DNA of 6,298 nt from Accumulibacter sp. (GTDB lineage Bacteria; Pseudomonadota; Gammaproteobacteria; Burkholderiales; Rhodocyclaceae): contig JAIRZC010000091.1 in the NCBI GenBank assembly GCA_031267455.1, positions 1-6,298 on the forward strand, read 5' to 3'. The notes under the pieces were generated by a model. That model did not search any database, was not told the origin of the DNA, and worked only from the letters and a program-made list of their open reading frames with translations. Below are positions 1 to 5,765 of the stretch, piece by piece (the first letter of the stretch is position 1; every line of letters begins with the position of its first letter). The translations under genes and the position numbers were made by a program.

Positions 1-1124
1 TTCCTGGCTTTACCATTACTCGATTTCCGGGAGCGAAGCTTCCGCGCGCCGTATCGCTGCGCTTCGTCACGGCCGTATTCGCGGCGGCTTTGATGGCGCC
101 GCCGGGTTTCGCGGCGGAAGTCCTGACGGACCAGAACGGACGCGAAGTGAGATGCCCGGAAAGAGTCGGGCGTCTCGTGACGCTCACGATTCCCGCCGCG
201 TCGATGGCGGTCGCGCTCGATCAGGCGACGGAACGCCTGATCGGAATGCACCCGTCTTCACGCATGGACTTTACCGACGGCCTGATCGGGCGGCTTTTCC
301 CCGAAGCGAAAAACATCCGCGTCGATATGACGGGCGAGGGCTTCGCGCCGAACGTCGAAGCGCTGCTTTCGGCGCGTCCCGACCTCGTCATCCAGTGGGG
401 CGACCGGGGGGACGCCATCGTCGCTCCGATCGTCGGCGTCGGTCTGCCCGTCCTGAGCCTGCGTTACGGAGAAAGCGAACTCGCGGCGGGGTGGATCGAT
501 TTGATGGGACGGTGCATTTCCGGACGCGAAGCGCGCGGAGAGGCGCTTGCCCGGGATTTTTTCATCGTCCGCGACGAAATCGCCAAAGCCGCCGCGTCCA
601 TTCCCGAGATAAAACGCCCGAAAGTCGTTTATCTGTATCGCGCGCAGGGAAATGCTTTCCAGGTGGCCGGAAACCGTACCGGGATGGATTCGGATATCCG
701 CCTCGCCGGAGGGATCAATGTCGCCGCCGATGTCCCGGGGTTCGCGGCGGTCGGCGCGGAGCAGTTGCTCGCGTGGGCGCCGGACGTCGTTCTGCTCAAT
801 AATTTCGAAAAAGGCGCGCGCCCCGCGCTGATTTTCGACAACACGCTGCTCGCCGCGCTGCCGGCCGTGAGGGAAAAGCGCGTTTATCTTTATCCTCTTG
901 GCGGCTTTCGCTGGGATCCGCCGAGCCATGAGACGCCACTCGCGTGGCGTTGGCTGCTCGCGCTCTTTCACCCCGACGCGCGCCTGCCCTCGCTGCGCGA
1001 AAAAATGACCGACCGTTACCGCGTCTTTTATGGACGCGCGGTGACATCCGACGACATCGACCTCGTCCTGCGCATGGAGGAGAACGGCGAAAGCCGTCAT
1101 TACCGGGAAAGATTCGGGCGCTGA
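1..1124 (+). CDS. Periplasmic metal-chelate/corrinoid-type ABC substrate-binding protein, copy 1 (5' end outside window)
   Basis: Binding protein of the BtuF/FhuD/FecB class (Peripla_BP_2 fold), which captures a chelate such as a siderophore, heme, corrinoid or oxyanion in the periplasm and delivers it to a FecCD/BtuC permease. The frame (codons from base 3) is open to the left edge. The hydrophobic core of the signal peptide (about 63-110, ending in Phe-Ala-Ala before Glu) lies mostly upstream of the first usable starts, TTG 90 and ATG 93. Those have no Shine-Dalgarno, so the true start is almost certainly left of base 1. No lipobox cysteine follows, so the protein should be soluble in the periplasm. 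Glu codons at 357-359 (motif NVEALL) and 759-761 (motif GAEQLL) lie 134 residues apart, like the two lobe-tip glutamates that dock BtuF onto BtuC. The C-terminal motif GGFRWDPPS is shared with the next gene, its close paralogue. The ligand cannot be read from sequence. Confidence 0.93.
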   Translation, partial: PGFTITRFPGAKLPRAVSLRFVTAVFAAALMAPPGFAAEVLTDQNGREVRCPERVGRLVTLTIPAASMAVALDQATERLIGMHPSSRMDFTDGLIGRLFPEAKNIRVDMTGEGFAPNVEALLSARPDLVIQWGDRGDAIVAPIVGVGLPVLSLRYGESELAAGWIDLMGRCISGREARGEALARDFFIVRDEIAKAAASIPEIKRPKVVYLYRAQGNAFQVAGNRTGMDSDIRLAGGINVAADVPGFAAVGAEQLLAWAPDVVLLNNFEKGARPALIFDNTLLAALPAVREKRVYLYPLGGFRWDPPSHETPLAWRWLLALFHPDARLPSLREKMTDRYRVFYGRAVTSDDIDLVLRMEENGESRHYRERFGR

Positions 1125-1163
1125 AAAAACGGCGTGGCCCTTCTTCAGTGAAGCCGAAAAATC

Positions 1164-1176
1164 CGGGATAATCCCG
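1164..1176. promoter_or_regulatory. Perfect 13-base inverted repeat, possible operator or small RNA hairpin
   Basis: CGGGAT-A-ATCCCG has two perfect 6-base arms around one central base and lies 51 bases before the start of the second binding-protein gene. Symmetry of this size fits a dimeric repressor site, or in RNA a CGGGA/TCCCG hairpin with a TAA loop. No T-run follows, so it is not a classical terminator. Short repeats of this kind arise by chance in GC-rich DNA, so function is speculative. Confidence 0.25.
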
Positions 1177-1217
1177 AGGCAAATTCGCGCGTCGCGCGGA
1201 GGCTGCGGCGCTTCGAC

Positions 1218-1224
1218 GGGAGAG
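1218..1224 (+). promoter_or_regulatory. Ribosome-binding site of second binding-protein gene
   Basis: GGGAGAG contains a GGAG core (1219-1222) five bases before ATG 1228. It supports that ATG as the start, which is also where a complete signal peptide begins. Confidence 0.8.
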
Positions 1225-1227
1225 AGC

Positions 1228-2334
1228 ATGAAACCCCAATTTTTTGGCGTCCAGGGAGGCGGGATCGCCGTTTTCTTCCTGGGATTTGCGTTCGGCGCGT
1301 TCGCGGCGCCGGAGGGCGCATCGACGACTTTCAGGGACCAGAACGACCGTGAGGTGACGATACCGGAAAAAGTCGGGCGCGTGGCGACGCTCGTCATTCC
1401 GGCCGCGTCGATGGTCATCGCGATCGACCAGGGACCGCGACGGCTGGTTGGAATCCATCCGGCGTCGCGCCAGGAAATCGCCGACGGGATGCTCGGTCGT
1501 TTTTTCCCCGACGCGAAAAAGATACGCGCCGACGTGGCGGGCGAGGGTTTCGCGCCGAATGTCGAGGCGCTGCTCGCCTCGCGAGCCGACCTCGTCGTCC
1601 AATGGGGCGATCGGGGAGATGCCGTCATCGACCCGCTCGTCAGTGTCGGGCTTCCGGTGCTGACGCTTTCGAGCGCGGGCGGCGGCGAGATCGCCGCCGA
1701 GTGGCTGCGCGTCCTGGGGCGAGGACTCACCGGGCGGCAAGCGCGCGCGAATGCGCTCGCCGAAGATTTTCTCGAAACACGCGACAGGATCGTGAAAGCC
1801 GTCGCGCAAATCCCCGAATCGCGCCGTCCAAGGGTCGTCTATCTCTATCGCAGGCAGGGCAACGCCTTCCAGGTCGCGGGGGGAAAGACGACGGTCGACT
1901 CGGACATACGCCTGGCCGGCGGGATCAACCCCGCGTCGCATTTGAACGCTTACGCGCCGGTTGGCGCCGAGCAGGTGCTCGCGTGGGCGCCGGATATCCT
2001 CCTTCTTGGCAATTTCGACAGGGACTTGAAACCCTCGTTCTTTTTCGGCAACGACGTGTTCGATTCCATCCCCGCCGTGAAAGAAAAGCGCGTCTATCTC
2101 TATCCGCAAGGCGGATTCCGTTGGGACCCGCCGAGCCAGGAGACACCGCTCGCGTGGCGCTGGCTGTTCGCGCTGTTTCACCCGGACGCGCCCTCGGAAG
2201 CGCTGCGCGACAGGATCGCCGAAAGCTATCGGAGCCTTTACGCCCATTCGCCCGATTCGATCGAAATCGATATAATTCTGAGAATGATTGACAACAACGA
2301 TAGCCTGAATTATCCTGAAAAGTTCAGTCGCTGA
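1228..2334 (+). CDS. Periplasmic metal-chelate/corrinoid-type ABC substrate-binding protein, copy 2
   Basis: A complete 368-residue binding protein of the BtuF/FhuD/FecB class, the close paralogue of the preceding gene (roughly 60% identical by eye over the mature protein). The signal peptide spans about residues 1-27, with a hydrophobic run near 11-25 and an Ala-Phe-Ala-Ala cleavage region. There is no lipobox cysteine, so it should be a free periplasmic protein. The N-lobe carries GEGFAPNVEALL with Glu113. A long helical linker lies near 155-195. The C-lobe carries GAEQVLAWAPD with Glu248. The two glutamates are 135 residues apart and fit the conserved permease-docking residues of the family. 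Further shared motifs are GNAFQVAG (211-218), DSDIRLAGGIN (224-234) and GGFRWDPPS (295-303). The ATG has a good Shine-Dalgarno. Its stop lies 18 bases before the Fe-protein gene, placing import and reductase genes in one unit. The ligand is unknown; the family also includes molybdate binders such as MolA, so an oxyanion is possible. Confidence 0.95.
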   Translation: MKPQFFGVQGGGIAVFFLGFAFGAFAAPEGASTTFRDQNDREVTIPEKVGRVATLVIPAASMVIAIDQGPRRLVGIHPASRQEIADGMLGRFFPDAKKIRADVAGEGFAPNVEALLASRADLVVQWGDRGDAVIDPLVSVGLPVLTLSSAGGGEIAAEWLRVLGRGLTGRQARANALAEDFLETRDRIVKAVAQIPESRRPRVVYLYRRQGNAFQVAGGKTTVDSDIRLAGGINPASHLNAYAPVGAEQVLAWAPDILLLGNFDRDLKPSFFFGNDVFDSIPAVKEKRVYLYPQGGFRWDPPSQETPLAWRWLFALFHPDAPSEALRDRIAESYRSLYAHSPDSIEIDIILRMIDNNDSLNYPEKFSR

Positions 2335-2340
2335 AAAAAC

Positions 2341-2352
2341 GAGGGGGAGAAA
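2341..2352 (+). promoter_or_regulatory. Ribosome-binding site supporting the GTG start of the Fe-protein gene
   Basis: A purine-rich run, GAGGGGGAGA followed by AA, directly precedes GTG 2353 (AGGGG core at 2342-2346, six bases away). No other ATG, GTG or TTG lies in frame before the P-loop region, so this site fixes a start that adds an N-terminal extension. Confidence 0.75.
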
Positions 2353-3210
2353 GTGAATCTGGAAAGCCGACGCCGCGACATTCCCGCGCGGTCTTCGGGC
2401 GCGCGTCAAGCGGCCGAAAAAGAGGCCGGCGCGGGGAAACCGATCCGCAAGATCGCTTTTTACGGGAAAGGCGGGATCGGCAAGTCGACGACCGTTTCCA
2501 ACCTTTCCGCCGCGCTTGCGCAAAGGGGTCTGCGCGTCATGCAGATCGGCTGCGATCCGAAGGCCGATTCGACGAAAACGCTGACCTCCGGCCAGATCGT
2601 TCCGTCGGTACTCGATGTTTTGCGCGACAATCTCGCCTCGCGTCTCGAAGACATCGTTTTCGAGGGCTATCACGGTATTTTCTGCGTCGAGGCCGGCGGT
2701 CCGCAGCCGGGGATCGGGTGCGCGGGCCGCGCGATCATCACCGCGTTCAACCGTCTCGAAGAGCTGGACGCCTACGAAAAACTCAAGCCGGACATCGTCC
2801 TGTTCGATGTCCTGGGCGACGTCGTCTGCGGCGGTTTTGCAATGCCGATGCGCTACGGCTACGCGGACGAGGTTGCGATCGTCAGTTCCGGCGAAATGAT
2901 GGCTCTGTACGCGGCGCACAATATCGCGCGGGCGCTGGACAATTTTTCGTCGCGGGGTTACGCGAAACTGGCCGGGATCGTCCAGAACTCCCGCAGCATT
3001 GCGAATGAGGACGCGCTCGTCCGCCAGGCGGCGGAAGAACTCAAGACACGTGTCGTCGGGATCATCCCGCGCTCCGGTCTCGTCCATGCGGCGGAGAGCG
3101 TCGGGAAAACCGTCGTCGAATGTTTCCCGGATTCGCCGCAAGCCGCCGTTTATGCTGAACTGTCGCATTTCTTCCATCCCGACCCGGCGCGTCGGGAGGC
3201 GGTCTGCTGA
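2353..3210 (+). CDS. NifH-like nitrogenase-family iron protein (ATP-dependent reductase component)
   Basis: Homologue of the NifH/BchL/CfbC Fe protein: a homodimer holding one bridging [4Fe-4S] cluster that gives low-potential electrons to a D/K-type partner with ATP hydrolysis, in the cytoplasm. The P-loop GKGGIGKST starts at residue 38 (Lys39 and Lys44 match Lys10 and Lys15 of NifH). Next come GCDPKADST (66-74), the cluster ligand Cys123 in GCAGR (matching Cys97) with Arg126 at the NifH Arg100 position, and switch [16 protein letters not shown] (152-165) with the second ligand Cys159 (matching Cys132). [13 protein letters not shown] (179-191) is also conserved. All key residues are intact, so the protein should be active. 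The first ~30 residues form a charged extension, rich in Arg, Ala, Glu and Gly, that standard NifH lacks. The gene starts with GTG after a strong Shine-Dalgarno and overlaps the next gene by one base. Conservation is NifH-like, but the truncated partner proteins argue against true nitrogenase. Confidence 0.95.
   Translation: MNLESRRRDIPARSSGARQAAEKEAGAGKPIRKIAFYGKGGIGKSTTVSNLSAALAQRGLRVMQIGCDPKADSTKTLTSGQIVPSVLDVLRDNLASRLEDIVFEGYHGIFCVEAGGPQPGIGCAGRAIITAFNRLEELDAYEKLKPDIVLFDVLGDVVCGGFAMPMRYGYADEVAIVSSGEMMALYAAHNIARALDNFSSRGYAKLAGIVQNSRSIANEDALVRQAAEELKTRVVGIIPRSGLVHAAESVGKTVVECFPDSPQAAVYAELSHFFHPDPARREAVC
3194..3199 (+). promoter_or_regulatory. Ribosome-binding site of NifD-like gene, inside the end of the Fe-protein gene
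   Basis: GGGAGG lies ten bases before ATG 3210 and within the last codons of the upstream gene. With the TGATG stop/start overlap it suggests translational coupling. Confidence 0.65.
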
Positions 3211-4547
3211 TGCGCGATCAGCCCATTCGTTTTCTTTCCGGATTCGCTCGAAGGAGCATGCTTATCGGTTCGGGAGCGCCCGAAGAGTTGCTCGGCGGGG
3301 ACGCGTCGTCGGGCTGTCTCCATTATTGCGCGCCGACGCACGGCGGCTGGGGCGTGATCCGCGCCGCGTTGCTCGTTCCGGAGATGTATATGCTTTTCGT
3401 CTGTCCCGAGGCCTGTGGGCGACACGGGTCGATTGCCGCCTGCGAGCATGGCGGCAAGGATCGCGTCGGTTATCTCTGCCTCGAGGAGGACGAAATCGCG
3501 ATGGGGCGCTACGAGCAGAGCCTGCGCGACGCGGTGCCTGTCCTCATGGAGAGGCTGAAGATTCGTCCGAGGGCTTTTTTGATCGTCGTTTCGTGCATCG
3601 ACGACCTTTTGGGGACGGATTACGAGCAGATGCTTGCCGATTTCGAGGAAGAATTCCGTATTCCTTTTAGCATCGGGCGAATGAACCCCATTTCGCTTGA
3701 TGGAAAGCTCCCGCCGGGAAAGCGCATCCAGCGCGATATGTACGATTTCATAAAAAAGCCGGCGGAGCGCGACGACAGTGTCTGCCTCCTCGGCGCGTTC
3801 CAGCCGATCGATGAGGATTCCGAGATACGCGAGTTTCTGCGCGCCAACGGTTTGCCGTCGCTCCTGCATATCTCCGAGTGCGGGAATTTCGATGATTACC
3901 AGAAGCTTGGCCGCGCGCGGCTGAATCTCGTTGTCCGCCCCGAAGGAACCGAGGCCGCGAAAAACCTGCGGGAAAAAAACGGAACGCCCTTTATCTTTGC
4001 GCCCGTTGCTTTCAGCGAATCGGCAATCCGCGAACGTTACGCGAAAATCGGCGATTTCCTCGAAAGCCCATTTCCCTGCGACGCGGCAATCGCCCGGCGG
4101 AAAGAGGCCGAAAAGCGCGTACTTGCCAAAGTCGGGCAAAAGACGATCGCGATAGACAACAGCGCGACATGTAGTCCTTTCGACCTCGCGCGCGCATTGT
4201 GCGAAGCAGGGTTCAACGTATCCGAAATCTTCACGCAGAAACTGCCGGCCTTCGACCGCCCCGCCTACAACTGGCTCGCTGAGAACGCGCCCGGCATCCG
4301 CGTGACCTCGCCCGAGCATCACAGCAACAGCTGGCTTCGCGCGGACGAGCCTACGGCCGACATAGCGATCGGTTTCACCGCGGCCTACCTTTCGCGCGCG
4401 CCCGGCGTCGTTCCGACGGCTTTCGATGAGGGCATGTACGGGCATCATGGCCTGCGCATGCTGCTCGGGTGCATCGAACGCGCCGTCGAGGGGCTGGCTC
4501 ATGAAAGCCTCGAAACGATGGTGCGCGAATACGGTCTCGTCGTTTGA
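3210..4547 (+). CDS. NifD-like nitrogenase component 1 family protein (alpha-type subunit of a nitrogenase-like reductase)
   Basis: A 445-residue NifD-like protein, shorter than true NifD (about 480-490). It is the expected catalytic partner, with the next gene product, of the Fe protein. Cysteines fit a P-cluster-type site: Cys36/Cys40, then Cys65/Cys69 in CPEACGRHGS, then Cys129 in SCIDDLLGTD (compare NifD Cys62, Cys88 and Cys154). The doubled C-x3-C pairs are unusual. Residues 236-260 align well by eye with the NifD segment around Cys275, using the shared pattern A-[KR]-L-N-[VL]-V and a later EK-x-G-x-P. Arg243 occupies the Cys275 position, so the FeMo-cofactor thiolate ligand is missing. 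A GHHG motif (411-414) lies where NifD has its cofactor ligand His442 in a YHG-x-DG context, so a His ligand or active-site His could remain. The start overlaps the upstream stop by one base. The substrate is unknown, and the gene's position within an importer operon suggests an imported compound. Confidence 0.92.
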   Translation: MRDQPIRFLSGFARRSMLIGSGAPEELLGGDASSGCLHYCAPTHGGWGVIRAALLVPEMYMLFVCPEACGRHGSIAACEHGGKDRVGYLCLEEDEIAMGRYEQSLRDAVPVLMERLKIRPRAFLIVVSCIDDLLGTDYEQMLADFEEEFRIPFSIGRMNPISLDGKLPPGKRIQRDMYDFIKKPAERDDSVCLLGAFQPIDEDSEIREFLRANGLPSLLHISECGNFDDYQKLGRARLNLVVRPEGTEAAKNLREKNGTPFIFAPVAFSESAIRERYAKIGDFLESPFPCDAAIARRKEAEKRVLAKVGQKTIAIDNSATCSPFDLARALCEAGFNVSEIFTQKLPAFDRPAYNWLAENAPGIRVTSPEHHSNSWLRADEPTADIAIGFTAAYLSRAPGVVPTAFDEGMYGHHGLRMLLGCIERAVEGLAHESLETMVREYGLVV

Positions 4548-4553
4548 GGAGAG
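4547..4553 (+). promoter_or_regulatory. Ribosome-binding site that supports a TTG start
   Basis: AGGAGAG, with its AGGAG core at 4547-4551, is eight bases before TTG 4560. The next in-frame ATG (Met99) would remove both conserved cysteines, so the rare TTG start is well supported. Confidence 0.8.
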
Positions 4554-4559
4554 TTTCCC

Positions 4560-5765
4560 TTGAGTTATCTTTTTCAGTACCTTCCTCCGTTCGCCGCCGA
4601 TTATTCCGGCGTCGCGTCCGCGTTGCACGACCTCGGCGGCCTTGTCGTGATCCACGACGCGTCGGGGTGCACCGGGAGTTTCACGGGCTACGACGAGCCG
4701 CGCTGGTTTTCGGGGAAATCGAGCGTTTATTGTTCCGGACTGCGCGAATTCGACGCGATCGCCGGGAATGACGACCGACTGCTCGGAAATATTCGCAGCG
4801 CTGTCGATGCCAGGGACTTCAATTTTGCCGCGCTCATCGGAAGCCCTGTTCCGATGCTCGTCGGATTCGATTTCGACGGCTTTGCGCGAATGGGCGAAGC
4901 CGAACTTCATCTTCCGTTCTTCGGTTTTCCGATGACCGGGTTCGCGCGGTACGAGCGGGGTTTGTCGGCGGCGTTTCTCGCGCTTGCCGAACGTTTCGTC
5001 GAAGACCCCCGGTGCCTTCCTGTGGGCGCGAACATCCTCGGCGTGTCCCCGCTCGATAATTTCGACGCAAAAGCCGTCGAAATTATCGCGGCTTTCCTTG
5101 AAAAAAATGGTTTCCCGGTCGTCTCTGTCTGGGGGCAGGGTGACGAATGGCGGTCGATTCCGAAAGCCGCCCGCGCGAAAATCAATTTCGTTGCCGCTGC
5201 GTCCGCGTTGCCGCTCGCCGAATACATGGAAAACCGATGGGGCATTCCCTACGTCGCGGGTTTGCCGCTCGGAGCAAAAACCGAGGCGGAACTCGAAAAC
5301 CGGATGAGACATCGGCTCGATGCGCGATCTCGGCTGCCTCGTCGCGGCGACCAGGGCGCCGCGACGATCTTCCTGATCGGCGAACAGTTCCGGATGAATG
5401 CCCTCCGGGCGGAATTATTGGAACGCCATCCGCTTCTCGAAGCGATGGTCGGCAGTTTCTTTGCGTGGGACCTGTCTTTCGCGGACGAGGGCGATTGTTT
5501 CATTTCGAACGAGGCCGAAGCGATCCGGCATCTCGCGCAAGGGGATTTCGACCTCGTCGTCGGCGACCCGCTGCTGCGCGAATTGATGCCCGATTCGTCG
5601 GAGAAACATTTCGTCGCGGAAGCGCATTACGCGATTTCGGCGCGCCTGTACCGCGAGCATGTTCTTTCGCGGCGCTTCGGTTCCGCGCTCGCCGACTTCC
5701 TTGACGAAATCGCCGAACGCGCATTCATTGCGCGCGCCTGCCGAAGCGAGCGCCTTTCCGCATGA
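4560..5765 (+). CDS. NifK-like nitrogenase component 1 family protein (beta-type subunit of a nitrogenase-like reductase)
   Basis: A 401-residue protein of the NifK/BchB class, far shorter than NifK (about 510-520) and lacking its N-terminal arm. It should pair with the NifD-like product as an alpha2beta2-type complex. Two conserved cysteines are visible: Cys37 in SGC (compare NifK Cys70, SQGC) and Cys58 (compare Cys95). The third ligand site, Cys153 of NifK, aligns by eye with Pro96 in the segment IGSPVPMLVGFD, so one P-cluster cysteine is absent. The middle domain shows a Rossmann-like segment starting NILGVSPLDNFD and a later MENRWGIPYV motif typical of component 1 proteins. The C-terminal domain includes LVVGDPLLRELMP. 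Translation starts at TTG with a strong Shine-Dalgarno 12 bases after the NifD-like stop. The end overlaps the permease start by four bases (ATGA). The DNA at 5054-5088 forms a perfect 14-base inverted repeat. Assignment to the family is firm; cluster type and substrate are inference. Confidence 0.9.
   Translation: MSYLFQYLPPFAADYSGVASALHDLGGLVVIHDASGCTGSFTGYDEPRWFSGKSSVYCSGLREFDAIAGNDDRLLGNIRSAVDARDFNFAALIGSPVPMLVGFDFDGFARMGEAELHLPFFGFPMTGFARYERGLSAAFLALAERFVEDPRCLPVGANILGVSPLDNFDAKAVEIIAAFLEKNGFPVVSVWGQGDEWRSIPKAARAKINFVAAASALPLAEYMENRWGIPYVAGLPLGAKTEAELENRMRHRLDARSRLPRRGDQGAATIFLIGEQFRMNALRAELLERHPLLEAMVGSFFAWDLSFADEGDCFISNEAEAIRHLAQGDFDLVVGDPLLRELMPDSSEKHFVAEAHYAISARLYREHVLSRRFGSALADFLDEIAERAFIARACRSERLSA
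5054..5088. repeat. Perfect 14-base inverted repeat with 7-base loop inside the NifK-like gene
   Basis: The arm CGATAATTTCGACG (5054-5067) is followed by seven bases (CAAAAGC) and its exact reverse complement CGTCGAAATTATCG (5075-5088). In mRNA this would form a stable 14-base-pair hairpin within the coding sequence, spanning the codons for DNFDAKAVEII. No T-run follows, so it does not look like a terminator. Chance occurrence of such a long perfect stem with a short loop in 6 kb is small, although shared codon patterns (GAT/GAC, ATT, TTC/GAA) could help create it. Confidence 0.5.

Larger units (their letters stand above)
1125..1227 (+). other. Intergenic spacer between the two binding-protein genes
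   Basis: These 103 bases are the only sizeable non-coding stretch in the window. It contains a small inverted repeat at 1143-1153 (CTTCA-G-TGAAG), a perfect 13-base inverted repeat at 1164-1176, a CGCGCG-T-CGCGCG palindrome at 1186-1198, and a Shine-Dalgarno before the next gene. I found no convincing -35/-10 pair, no sigma-54 site, and no hairpin followed by a T-run that would act as an intrinsic terminator. It may simply be a spacer within the operon, or may hold a regulator site. Confidence 0.6.

Noticed and set aside
933..950. 7-base-pair inverted repeat ACGCCAC-TCGC-GTGGCGT inside the first binding-protein gene
   Set aside because: A stem this short is expected several times by chance in GC-rich DNA, and the same site in the paralogue does not keep it.
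1131..1155. Possible sigma-54 promoter (TGGCCC near 1135)
   Set aside because: The required GC at the -12 element is not at the right spacing; the bases there read GT.
1186..1198. CGCGCG-T-CGCGCG palindrome
   Set aside because: Low-complexity CG alternation is common throughout this window and gives no specific signal.
1125..1227. Cobalamin riboswitch before the second binding-protein gene
   Set aside because: The spacer is too short and lacks the GCCACTG B12-box type core.
258..1730. Minus-strand open frame of about 490 codons across both binding-protein genes
   Set aside because: Its two ends resemble each other only because it is the reverse of two paralogous genes. No independent protein signal is seen.
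796..3177. Very long open frame on the minus strand (about 793 codons)
   Set aside because: It lies opposite three clearly recognisable genes, crosses their boundaries and the spacer, is rich in Arg and shows no recognisable domain. Such frames arise in GC-rich DNA from codon bias on the coding strand.
3150..5312. Second long open frame on the minus strand (about 720 codons)
   Set aside because: It is antisense to the NifD-like and NifK-like genes, has no recognisable motif and an Arg-rich low-information composition, so it is a shadow.
2353..5765. True molybdenum nitrogenase (nifHDK)
   Set aside because: The D-like protein has Arg at the cofactor cysteine, the K-like protein lacks one P-cluster cysteine, both subunits are too short, and no cofactor-assembly gene is visible.
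2353..5765. Chlorophyll biosynthesis reductase (BchLNB or BchXYZ)
   Set aside because: The Fe protein is more NifH-like in its motifs, the neighbours are importer genes rather than pigment genes, and the cysteine pattern with two C-x3-C pairs does not match what I know of those subunits.
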